Part shown: positions 57,071-64,000 of the stretch, piece by piece | Layout of the letters: every line of letters begins with the position of its first letter | Position numbering within the stretch: position 1 is the stretch's first letter | Origin: Metapseudomonas boanensis | GTDB lineage: Bacteria > Pseudomonadota > Gammaproteobacteria > Pseudomonadales > Pseudomonadaceae | Length of the DNA: 64,000 bases | NCBI RefSeq assembly: GCF_018704125.1 | Contig: NZ_JAGTIS010000017.1 | Coordinates: 26,046 to 90,045, forward strand | Direction: 5' to 3' | Translations under genes and position numbers: made by a program | The notes under the pieces: model-generated | Seen by the model: only the letters and a program-made list of their open reading frames with translations | Databases searched by the model: none | What the model was told of the DNA's origin: nothing

Positions 57071-58217
57071 ACACCACCTCGACATCCCGCAGGCTGGATT
57101 CGCGCGGGTTGGTGAGGATGCAGGGGTCGTCCATCGCATGCCGCGACAGGAAGGGAATGTCGGAGGTGCCGACGCCATGCAAGCCGAGGGTTTCGTGGAA
57201 ACCGACGGCATGCTTGAGGGTCACCAGGTGTTCCACCAGACGTTGGCGCACCTGGTTCTGGTTCAGCCCCCGGCAGTCGATGCCGAAGGTTTCGGCGATG
57301 ACCTTGAACCGCTCCGGCGCAGCGCTGTAGTTGAACGCCACCACGTGCTCCACCAGCACGGCGTTGCACAGCCCATGGGGCAGATCGAGGAAGCCGCCGA
57401 GGCTGTGGGACATGGCATGCACCGCACCGAGGATGGCGTTGGAGAAGGCCAGGCCGGCCTGCATGCTGCCGAGCATGATCTTCTCGCGCAGGGCAATGTC
57501 CTGGGGGTTGGCGATCATCGCCACCAGGTTGCCGTTGATCAGACGCATGGCTTCCAGCGCATGGGGATCGGTCAGCGGGCCATGGCCGGTGGAGACGAAG
57601 GCCTCGATCGCATGCACCAGTGCGTCGATGCCGGTGCACGCCGAGAGGAACGGATCCATGCTGAGGGTGGTTTCCGGGTCGATCAGCGATACGTCGGGCA
57701 CCACGGCCTTGCTGACGATGGAAAACTTCATCCGTTCCTGCTGGTTGGAGATGATGACGAACTGCGACACATCGGCCGAGGTGCCGGCAGTGGTGGGAAT
57801 CAGGATCAGTGGCGGGCTGGGCACGGTCAGGGTATCCACACCCTCGAACTCGAGAATGCTGCGGCCGTGGGCAACGACGATACCGATACCCTTGGCGCAG
57901 TCCATGGGGCTTCCGCCGCCCACGGCGACTATGACGTTGCAGCCCATGCTGCGGTAGAACTCGGCGCCCTGCATCACCTCCTCCACGCGAGGGTTGGGTG
58001 ATACCTGGGTGTAGAGGCAGTAATCGATGCCTTGGGCCTGGAGGCTCGCCTCCACATCCGCAACCCAGCCGGCAGCCTGCACGCCAGGGTCAGACACCAC
58101 CAACACCTTGCGGGCGCCAAAGGTTATGGCGTAGTTACCAACGTTATGCCGACAGCCGGCACCGAAAATGATCTCGGGAGAAACGAACTTGCGAAGCTGG
58201 CTGATATCGTGACGCAT
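57054..58217 (-). CDS. ercA: Iron-containing alcohol dehydrogenase ErcA-like
   Basis: A 387-residue group III iron-containing alcohol dehydrogenase. Family motifs are FVSPEIIFGAGC near the start, VAVGGGSPMDCAKGIGI near residue 95, PTTAGTSADVSQFVII near 140, and the metal-binding His in AMSHSLGGFLDLPHGLCNAVL near 260. ErcA in P. aeruginosa (PA1991) is needed for normal growth on ethanol and regulation of ethanol oxidation. The start MRHDISQLRKFVSPE at 58217 has AAGAG upstream. It overlaps ercS by 17 bases. It has REP sequences on its upstream side. Confidence 0.87.
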   Translation of the reverse strand: MRHDISQLRKFVSPEIIFGAGCRHNVGNYAITFGARKVLVVSDPGVQAAGWVADVEASLQAQGIDYCLYTQVSPNPRVEEVMQGAEFYRSMGCNVIVAVGGGSPMDCAKGIGIVVAHGRSILEFEGVDTLTVPSPPLILIPTTAGTSADVSQFVIISNQQERMKFSIVSKAVVPDVSLIDPETTLSMDPFLSACTGIDALVHAIEAFVSTGHGPLTDPHALEAMRLINGNLVAMIANPQDIALREKIMLGSMQAGLAFSNAILGAVHAMSHSLGGFLDLPHGLCNAVLVEHVVAFNYSAAPERFKVIAETFGIDCRGLNQNQVRQRLVEHLVTLKHAVGFHETLGLHGVGTSDIPFLSRHAMDDPCILTNPRESSLRDVEVVYAEAL

Positions 58218-58327
58218 CAAACGGCTCTTTTTTGTAGTTATGGGGCGAGTAGGAACCAGCCTACTGCATTCGTGGGCCTTTTCAATCAGACGTTTGGCGG
58301 CGTCCCTGCACCACCTTGCCAAATTTG

Positions 58328-58440
58328 TTCGCGAGCAAGCTCGCTCCTACGGGCGGCGGTGTTGCTTTGCAGGAGCCAGCTTGCTGGCGAAGGCGGGAAG
58401 TTTCGCGAGCAAGAACTCGGCGTCCCCCCTCGCTCATACA
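58328..58440. repeat. REP-type repeat cluster between pqqH and ercA
   Basis: GAGCAAGCTCGCTCCTAC at 58333-58350, AGGAGCCAGCTTGCTGGCG at 58371-58389 and GAGCAAGAACTCGGCGTCCC from 58407 form a cluster of REP units in mixed orientation. The last unit matches those at 23059 and 19882 (reversed). Confidence 0.65.
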
Positions 58441-58447
58441 CGGCCTA

Positions 58448-60304
58448 CTAGAGAAGCGCCTGGTAAAACCTCAGCTCCTCCTGCAGGGCATGAGCCAGGT
58501 TGACGGCCTGGCGGAATCCGTGACGCTCCTCTGGATAAAGATGGACCTCAACCTGGCGGCCCTCTGCCTTCAACGCCGCGACCATCGCGTCTGTCTGCTC
58601 CGGCACCACGATGGCATCCCGCCCTCCCTGGAAGAAAATCACCGGCGCGTTGATTTCCGTCGCTCGCGCCACCGGTGTGCGTTGCCGATAGCGCTCTGCA
58701 TCGCACACAGGATCGCCGATCAACCAATCCAGATAATCCGCCTCGAACTTGTGGGTCTTCCCGCGTAACACCAGCGGATCGCTGACTCCGTAGTAGCTGG
58801 CGCCGCCCCGGAACGGCGTGTTGCCCAGCAAGGCCATGAGCGTGGTGAAACCACCCGCGCTGGAACCCCGGATGAATGCCCGCTGCGGGTCCGCCCGCCC
58901 CTGCGCAGCCAGGTGCGTTACCAGGGCGCAGGCATCCTCCACATCCAGTACGCCCCAGGCACCTTTCAGCCGCTGCCGATAAGCCCGGCCATAACCCGTG
59001 CTGCCCCGATAGTCGAGGTCGGCCACCGCGAAACCGCGCTGGGTCCAGAACTGGATGCGCGGATCGAAAACCGGCTGGCAAGCAGAGGTGGGCCCGCCGT
59101 GACAGCACACCAGCAGCGGCGGCCGTTGACCGATCGTTTCCTGGTAATCGGCATTGGTGGGCGCGTAGAAGAATCCATGGGCGATCTCCCCTGCCCCGGT
59201 TTCGAACTGCATCGGTTCTGGCCGAGCGATGTCGGCGGCCGGCAGGCCCGCTCCACTGCCAGCCAGGACTCGCAATGCGCCGCTGGCACGGTCGATGGCC
59301 AACACGACGCTGGCACTGTCGGGCGCGGCGGCGATGCAATAAACGTGATACTGATCTGCTGCCAGCTGGCGAAAGCGGCTGTAGCCGGTCGCAAATCGTT
59401 GCCCGTTTGAAAGGCCGAGATGCCCCCCGCCCTGCGCAAACCAGGTGGACACGCAGCCCTCCTCCAATGGCAGGTAGCTGCAGCCGCCCAGCTGCCAGGG
59501 CGCCGGGGCGTGGTCGGCGGTCAGCGAAGGCTTCGGTCGCAGCCGCTTGCGCTCCAGCCGCCAGGGTTGCCACCAGCCGTTGCGGTCACTCAGGCAATAG
59601 AGTCGGCTCTGAGCGTCGAATCGAGGCTGTTGCAGGGATTCCTCGCCCTGAGCGCCGGCGACGATATGGCAGGGTCCCCAGCCTTCACCCCGGTGTTCAC
59701 GCAAGCAGAGCCGGGTTGCAGTCCAGGGCAATTCGGGCCGACTCCATTCGATCCAGGCCAGGCGCTGGCCATTGGGGCTGATGCAGGGCGCAGCATAGAA
59801 GTCGGCGCCCTCTGCTGATACCTCGCGGGATCCATCCGCCAGGCCGATCACCACCAGGCGATGCGTGCCACCCTCCTCTTCGACAGCCAGCAACGCCCTG
59901 GCCTGCGGCCAGTAGCGCAGGTCGCCATAGCGACGGCCCTCGCTCACCGTCAGCGGTCTGGGCTGGCCGAGCAGGGGCTGGACATATAGCTGCTGGTCCG
60001 ATTCGTTGACGAACACCGCACCATCGCCTGTCAGGCAAAAAGCACCTCCGCCGTATTCGTACACCCGGCTGCGCACGGAGTAGCCCGCAGGCGTCAAGCA
60101 ACGCGCGCCACCCTCCTGCCAATACCAGAGCGTGGTGCGGCCATCTGCCGGGTCGAAGCGGGTCCAGAACAGCCCCTGCTCGCCACAGCGCAGTTCGGCA
60201 AAGTCGGAACTGGCGGCCGCCGCCCGCTCCGCGCTCCAGGCGCTTTCCCAGAAGCCGAAGGGGCGGATTTCAGGCGCGGCAGATGATCTTCGAGGTACGC
60301 TCAT
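58448..60304 (-). CDS. pqqH: S9-family peptidase of the pqq cluster
   Basis: A 618-residue prolyl-oligopeptidase-family serine peptidase. A beta-propeller N-terminal region is followed by an alpha/beta hydrolase domain with [17 protein letters not shown], the [15 protein letters not shown] segment, nucleophile in [13 protein letters not shown] and the C-terminal His in YPEERHGF. It is next to pqqE in the same direction, as PA1990 (pqqH; pqqG in P. putida). The start overlaps the end of pqqE by 35 bases. A role in trimming PqqA is suspected for such peptidases but is not proven; no signal peptide was seen. Confidence 0.87.
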   Translation of the reverse strand: MSVPRRSSAAPEIRPFGFWESAWSAERAAAASSDFAELRCGEQGLFWTRFDPADGRTTLWYWQEGGARCLTPAGYSVRSRVYEYGGGAFCLTGDGAVFVNESDQQLYVQPLLGQPRPLTVSEGRRYGDLRYWPQARALLAVEEEGGTHRLVVIGLADGSREVSAEGADFYAAPCISPNGQRLAWIEWSRPELPWTATRLCLREHRGEGWGPCHIVAGAQGEESLQQPRFDAQSRLYCLSDRNGWWQPWRLERKRLRPKPSLTADHAPAPWQLGGCSYLPLEEGCVSTWFAQGGGHLGLSNGQRFATGYSRFRQLAADQYHVYCIAAAPDSASVVLAIDRASGALRVLAGSGAGLPAADIARPEPMQFETGAGEIAHGFFYAPTNADYQETIGQRPPLLVCCHGGPTSACQPVFDPRIQFWTQRGFAVADLDYRGSTGYGRAYRQRLKGAWGVLDVEDACALVTHLAAQGRADPQRAFIRGSSAGGFTTLMALLGNTPFRGGASYYGVSDPLVLRGKTHKFEADYLDWLIGDPVCDAERYRQRTPVARATEINAPVIFFQGGRDAIVVPEQTDAMVAALKAEGRQVEVHLYPEERHGFRQAVNLAHALQEELRFYQALL

Positions 60305-61418
60305 TGCGGTAGGTCAGTTGGTCCAGCTCCAGCGGCGCCTGTTCGGCCTGCTCCCGCGCGGCGAGGATCTTGTGGTGATGCGGGGACTTGGCACACACCG
60401 GATCGGCATTGCTGGCATCCCCGGTAAGCATGAACGCCTGGCAACGGCAGCCACCGAAGTCACGCTCCTTCTCGTCGCAGGAACGGCACGGCTCGGGCAT
60501 CCAGTCGTAGCCGCGGAAGCGGTTGAAGCCGAATGATTCGCTCCAGATATGCCCCAGGCTGTGCTCGCGTACATTGGGGAACTGCACTGGTAGCTGGCGC
60601 GCGCTGTGGCACGGCAGCGCGGTACCGTCGGGGGTGATATCGAGGAACAGGTTGCCCCAGCCATTCATACAGGCCTTGGGGCGCTCTTCGTAATAGTCCG
60701 GGGTGACGAAGATCAGCTTGCAGGGGTGTTTCTCCGCGGCCAGCCTGGCCCGGTATTCGTTGGTGATGCGCTCGGCGCGTTGGAGCTGCTCGCGGGTCGG
60801 CAGCAGCCCGGCGCGGTTGAGCTCGGCCCAGCCATAGAACTGGCAGGTGGCGAGCTCGACGAAGTCGGCCTCCAGAGCCAGGCAGAGCTCGATGATGCGG
60901 TCGATCCGGTCGATGTTGTGCCGGTGGGTAACGAAGTTCAGCACCATCGGGTAGCCTGCGGCCTTGACGGCACGGGCCATGGCCAGCTTGTGCTGGAAGG
61001 CCTTGGTGGAGCCGGCCAGCAGGTTGTTCACTTCCTCGTCGGCGGCCTGGAAGCTGACCTGGATATGGTCCAGTCCCGCCTCGCTCAATGCGTCGATGCG
61101 CGCCTCGCTGAGGCCGATACCTGAGGTGATCAGGTTGGTGTAGTAACCCAGTTCGCGGGCGGCATGGACCAGCTCCTCAAGGTCGCGCCGAACCAGCGGC
61201 TCGCCACCGGAGAAACCCAGCTGCGCGGCACCGAGTTCGCGGGCCTGACGGAACACCTCGATCCACTGTGCGGTGCTGAGCTCATCTCCGTGCTGAGCGA
61301 AGTCGAGCGGGTTGGAACAGTACGGGCACTGCAAGGGGCAGCGGTAGGTCAGTTCCGCCAGCAGCCAGAGCGGCGGCCCTGGCTGTTCAGGCTTCGAGCT
61401 GCAACCAGAATTGCGCAT
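60270..61418 (-). CDS. pqqE: PQQ synthase radical SAM enzyme PqqE
   Basis: A 382-residue radical SAM enzyme that joins Glu and Tyr side chains of PqqA. The CxxxCxxC motif is Cys27, Cys31 and Cys34 (CPLQCPYC). A SPASM-type C-terminal region has the auxiliary cluster Cys residues in [39 protein letters not shown] near residue 66 is a SAM-binding segment. PqqD is encoded just upstream and overlaps by 32 bases; it delivers PqqA. The start at 61418 is the only sensible ATG before the first motif. Confidence 0.95.
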   Translation of the reverse strand: MRNSGCSSKPEQPGPPLWLLAELTYRCPLQCPYCSNPLDFAQHGDELSTAQWIEVFRQARELGAAQLGFSGGEPLVRRDLEELVHAARELGYYTNLITSGIGLSEARIDALSEAGLDHIQVSFQAADEEVNNLLAGSTKAFQHKLAMARAVKAAGYPMVLNFVTHRHNIDRIDRIIELCLALEADFVELATCQFYGWAELNRAGLLPTREQLQRAERITNEYRARLAAEKHPCKLIFVTPDYYEERPKACMNGWGNLFLDITPDGTALPCHSARQLPVQFPNVREHSLGHIWSESFGFNRFRGYDWMPEPCRSCDEKERDFGGCRCQAFMLTGDASNADPVCAKSPHHHKILAAREQAEQAPLELDQLTYRNERTSKIICRA

Positions 61419-61668
61419 GAGCCACCTCGATGAAAGCCAGAATGTCTTCGTTCAAGCCCGGTACATCCGGGAACTTGCGACTAAGGTCGGCGATAATCTG
61501 CGCCACCGAGCGCTCGCCATCCACCAGGCCAAGGATTTCCCCAGCGCTCTCGTTCAGCTTGACCATGCCCTCCGGGTACAGCAGCACATGGCAGCCCTGG
61601 ACCGGCTCCCATTGCAGTCGAAAGCCCCGGCGCAGGATTGGAATCTGTTGCTGGTTGAAGTCGCTCAC
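61387..61668 (-). CDS. pqqD: PQQ biosynthesis peptide chaperone PqqD
   Basis: A 93-residue RiPP recognition protein that binds PqqA and presents it to PqqE. Visible features are [39 protein letters not shown], the classical PqqD fold, and [18 protein letters not shown] at the end. It overlaps pqqE by 32 bases and pqqC by four, giving tight coupling. Length is typical for PqqD. Confidence 0.95.
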   Translation of the reverse strand: MSDFNQQQIPILRRGFRLQWEPVQGCHVLLYPEGMVKLNESAGEILGLVDGERSVAQIIADLSRKFPDVPGLNEDILAFIEVAHAQFWLQLEA

Positions 61669-62417
61669 AGACGAATCCCCCGATGCCAGACCCGCTCGCG
61701 GGTCACGCTGTGGTAAGGCGGGCGCTCCAGCTCATAGGCCATGCTCATGGCGTCAAGCATGCTCCAGAGCACGTCCAGCTTGAATTGAAGGATGTCCAGC
61801 ATGCGCTGCTGGGCTTCCTGGGTACGGTAATGCGCGAGGGTGATGCGCAAACCATGCTCGACATCACGACGGGCTTCCTTCAGGCGCTTGCGGAAGTACT
61901 GGTAGCCGGCCGGGTCGATCCAGGGATAGTGCTGGGGCCAGGCGTCCAGGCGCGACTGATGGATCTGCGGGGCGAACAGTTCGGTCAGCGAGCTGCTGGC
62001 GGCCTCCTGCCAGGTAGCGCGGCGGGCGAAGTTGACATAGGCATCGACGGCAAAACGGACGCCGGGCAGCACCAGTTCCTGAGAAAGCACCTGCTCGCGG
62101 TCCAGGCCGACGGCCTCGGCCAGTCGCAACCAGGCTTCGATACCGCCCTCCTCACCCGGTGCTCCGTCGTGGTCGAGGATGCGCTGTATCCACTCGCGGC
62201 GGGTGTCGCGATCCGGGCAATTGGCCAGGATCGCGGCGTCCTTCAATGGGATACAGACCTGGTAGTAGAAGCGGTTCGCCACCCAGCCCTGGATCTGCTC
62301 GCGGCTGGCGCGGCCTTCGTACATCGCCACATGGAACGGGTGGTGGATGTGGTAATAGGCGCCCTTGGCACGCAGCGCCTGCTCGAATTCGCTTGGGGTC
62401 ATGGCGCGCTCAGTCAT
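61665..62417 (-). CDS. pqqC: Pyrroloquinoline-quinone synthase PqqC
   Basis: A 250-residue cofactor-free oxidase that carries out the final ring closure and oxidation to [36 protein letters not shown] near the N-terminus and [23 protein letters not shown] near residue 92 are family motifs. The start at 62417 ([16 protein letters not shown]) has GAGGG upstream and matches homologues; the frame open to 62480 enters a repeat. It lies between pqqB and pqqD. Confidence 0.95.
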   Translation of the reverse strand: MTERAMTPSEFEQALRAKGAYYHIHHPFHVAMYEGRASREQIQGWVANRFYYQVCIPLKDAAILANCPDRDTRREWIQRILDHDGAPGEEGGIEAWLRLAEAVGLDREQVLSQELVLPGVRFAVDAYVNFARRATWQEAASSSLTELFAPQIHQSRLDAWPQHYPWIDPAGYQYFRKRLKEARRDVEHGLRITLAHYRTQEAQQRMLDILQFKLDVLWSMLDAMSMAYELERPPYHSVTRERVWHRGIRL

Positions 62418-62430
62418 GCCGGAATCCCTC

Positions 62431-62485
62431 GTAGGGTGCGCTGCGCGCACCTTGATTGGTTCGTGGTGCGCACGGCGCACCCTAC
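62431..62485. repeat. Palindromic repeat forming the pqqB stop codon
   Basis: GTAGGGTGCGCTGCGCGCACC at 62431-62451 pairs with the arm at 62465-62485 with two mismatches. The right arm contains the TAG stop codon of pqqB (62482-62484), and the whole element fills the gap before pqqC. It is of a third repeat type (GTAGGGTGCGC). Confidence 0.7.
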
Positions 62486-63396
62486 AAATCGATGCCCATG
62501 CCGTCCCAGGCCACTTCTATGTCGTGGCGACCCAGTTCGGCACGTTCGGCCGAGTCGACGTCGAGTATCGGGTTGGTGTTGTTGATGTGGATGAGTACCT
62601 TGCGCGGGCCCGGGATGGCATCCAGCACCTCGATCATGCCGCCGGGGCCACTCTGCGGCAGGTGGCCCATCTCGCTGCCGAGCTTGTCGCCGACCTCGCA
62701 GTGGCGCATCTCGTCATCGCGCCAGAGCGTGCCGTCTACCAGCAGGCAATCGGCCTTGTGCATCCAGACGCGCAGACTGTCGTCCACCTGGCCGAGGCCG
62801 GGGGCGTAGAACAACGTGCCGCCGGTCTGCAGGTCCTCGACGTAAAGGCCGATGTTATCGCCCGGATGCGGATTGCCCCGGTGCGGCGAGTACGGCGGAG
62901 CACTGCTGCGCAGTGGGATGGCCGTGAAGCGCAGCCCCGCAGCAGCGGGAATGGCGAACGCCGGGCTGACCAGGTCGATTCGCTGCCACTGGAGGCCGCC
63001 ATTCCAATGTTCAAGCATGTTGAACAGCGGAAAACCGGTGGTCAGGTCCTGATGGACCATGTCGGTGCACCAGACCTGGTGCGGGCAGCCTTCGCGCAGG
63101 CTGAGCAACCCGGTGACGTGGTCGATCTGACTGTCCATCAGGATGATCGCCGCGATACCGGTATCACGCAGGCGTCGCGCCGGCTGCATCGACGGGAAGG
63201 CTTCCAGCTGCGCGCGGATGTCCGGCGAGGCATTGCACAGCACCCAATCCGTGCCGTTGGCGCTAATGGCAATGGAAGACTGCGTACGGGGCTGGGCGCG
63301 CACCTTGCCGCTGCGTACACCACGGCAGTTGTGGCAGTTGCAATTCCACTGGGGAAAGCCCCCGCCGGCGGCCGAGCCGAGAATTTGGATGTGCAT
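62482..63396 (-). CDS. pqqB: PQQ biosynthesis protein PqqB
   Basis: A 304-residue metallo-hydrolase-fold protein, an iron-dependent hydroxylase acting on the Glu-Tyr dipeptide. It starts [29 protein letters not shown], with the characteristic Cys cluster, and has [18 protein letters not shown] near residue 97 and [14 protein letters not shown] near 187. The last codons and stop are provided by a palindromic repeat. It follows pqqA by 45 bases. Confidence 0.95.
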   Translation of the reverse strand: MHIQILGSAAGGGFPQWNCNCHNCRGVRSGKVRAQPRTQSSIAISANGTDWVLCNASPDIRAQLEAFPSMQPARRLRDTGIAAIILMDSQIDHVTGLLSLREGCPHQVWCTDMVHQDLTTGFPLFNMLEHWNGGLQWQRIDLVSPAFAIPAAAGLRFTAIPLRSSAPPYSPHRGNPHPGDNIGLYVEDLQTGGTLFYAPGLGQVDDSLRVWMHKADCLLVDGTLWRDDEMRHCEVGDKLGSEMGHLPQSGPGGMIEVLDAIPGPRKVLIHINNTNPILDVDSAERAELGRHDIEVAWDGMGIDL

Positions 63397-63441
63397 GGGA
63401 GTGGCCCTGGCGAAAGCCCCGGCTGGGCCGGGGCAAAAGGA

Positions 63442-63513
63442 TCAGCGGTTGGCGAAGTACAGGGTGACTTCGAAACCAATACGCAGATCGGTGAAGGCGG
63501 GTTTAGTCCACAT
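63442..63513 (-). CDS. pqqA: PQQ precursor peptide PqqA
   Basis: A 23-residue peptide, too short for usual ORF calls, which is the substrate of PqqE. It begins MWTKPAFTDLRIGFEV; Glu15 and Tyr19 in the segment GFEVTLYFANR are the residues cross-linked to form PQQ. AGAGGA lies nine bases upstream of the ATG at 63513. It is the first gene of the pqqABCDE-H run in the minus direction. Length and sequence match PqqA of P. aeruginosa and P. putida. Confidence 0.95.
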   Translation of the reverse strand: MWTKPAFTDLRIGFEVTLYFANR

Positions 63514-63656
63514 GGCGCATTCCTCTTCTTATGGCGCCGGAGGATTCCGGCAAGTCCAGTTAAGCACCTGCGAGCCGGGGGCCGAATGGTACTTTGGGAT
63601 GAGGTTTGCTCGTGATTTGGTAGGTGCCGCGAATCGATGCAAGACAGCACCAGCCC

Positions 63657-63728
63657 GTAGGATGTGGTTGAGCGAAGCGAAACCCATCAGCAGCGGACGA
63701 TGGGTTTCGCAGGCTCGACCCATCCTAC
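63657..63728. repeat. Palindromic repeat (GATGGGT type) upstream of pqqA
   Basis: Arms 63657-63688 and 63699-63728 contain GCGAAACCCATC and GATGGGTTTCGC, with outer GTAGGATG and CATCCTAC. It is the same family as 27250-27322, and lies between pqqA and exaC. Confidence 0.65.
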
Positions 63729-63830
63729 GGTCAGCCACGTGCCAGTGTCGTGCCGCGAAGGAGTCGGAGGCAAACCTTCGGCCGGCTTGGCGAATGAGTT
63801 CGCCCCGGCAGGAACAGCTTCGCAGAAAAC

Positions 63831-63858
63831 AAAAAACGCGGCCGATGCCGCGTTTTTT
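63831..63858. terminator. Bidirectional Rho-independent terminator after exaC
   Basis: AAAAAACGCGGC at 63831-63842 and GCCGCGTTTTTT at 63847-63858 are perfect complements around a four-base loop. Stem plus U-run works in both directions; on the minus strand it ends the exaC transcript just after its stop. Confidence 0.9.
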
Positions 63859-63874
63859 GATGACTCACCAAGGA

Positions 63875-64000
63875 TCAGAAGAAGCCCAGCGGATTGATGT
63901 CGTAGCTGACCAGCAGGTTCTTGGTCTGCTGATAGTGGTCGAGCATCATCTTGTGGGTTTCACGGCCGACGCCGGATTTCTTGTAACCCCCGAAGGCGGC
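63875..64000 (-). CDS. exaC: Aldehyde dehydrogenase ExaC-like, C-terminal end (cut by window)
   Basis: The last 41 codons of a gene continuing beyond the right edge. The visible C-terminus has [19 protein letters not shown], the conserved ALDH C-terminal segment, and [14 protein letters not shown], ending in NPLGFF. This C-terminus fits ExaC, the NAD+ aldehyde dehydrogenase of ethanol oxidation that sits just ahead of pqqA in P. aeruginosa (PA1984). The stop TGA is at 63875-63877. The rest of the protein cannot be judged. Confidence 0.8.
   Translation of the reverse strand, partial: AAFGGYKKSGVGRETHKMMLDHYQQTKNLLVSYDINPLGFF

Overview
The window is high-GC, gene-dense DNA that reads as a Pseudomonas chromosome. 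OprD-family porins, the ben/pca aromatic catabolism genes, the fap amyloid operon, the ercS-ercA-pqq cluster and REP-type palindromes (GTAGGAGCGAGCTTGCTCG-like) all have close counterparts in P. aeruginosa and P. putida. The gene order does not exactly match either species as I know them. No rRNA, tRNA, CRISPR, prophage or insertion sequence was seen. All product names are from reading the sequence, not from database searches.

Left part (1-17.1 kb). A LuxR-type HTH fragment enters from the left edge, followed by a GFA-family protein and a nitrilase divergent from a LysR regulator. Next is a 5-oxoproline (pyroglutamate) module: a DUF1445 protein, a LysR regulator, an MFS transporter, an OprD-like porin and pxpABC, an arrangement like PA2110-PA2116. 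A four-gene MlaFEDB/Pqi-type lipid ABC transporter, a RES/Xre toxin-antitoxin pair and an orphan FAD oxidoreductase complete this part.

Middle part (17.1-39 kb) is a compact aromatic catabolism island. pcaIJFBDC converts carboxymuconate through beta-ketoadipate to succinyl-CoA and acetyl-CoA. The benzoate genes benABCD with benK, benE and a BenF-like porin import benzoate and oxidise it to catechol. pcaHG cleaves protocatechuate. The regulators BenR, PcaR and PcaQ are present, and recognisable operator sequences lie upstream of their targets. Catechol-branch cat genes and pobA are not in the window. An AFG1/ZapE-like ATPase, an AEC transporter and a RutE-like nitroreductase follow pcaHG as if in the same operon.

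Right part (39-64 kb). A complete fapABCDEF functional amyloid operon has a good sigma-54 promoter in front of fapA and a VpsR-like sigma-54 activator convergent with fapF. An aldehyde dehydrogenase follows. Then comes a four-gene bufferin cluster: a DUF2282 precursor, a DUF692 MNIO enzyme, a DUF2063 partner and DoxX. A GH5 glucanase-like protein converges on an SbmA/BacA-type ABC protein whose ATPase motifs are degenerate. The window ends with ercS, ercA and pqqH-E-D-C-B-A on the minus strand, which make the PQQ cofactor and sense alcohols, and the 3' end of an exaC-like aldehyde dehydrogenase.
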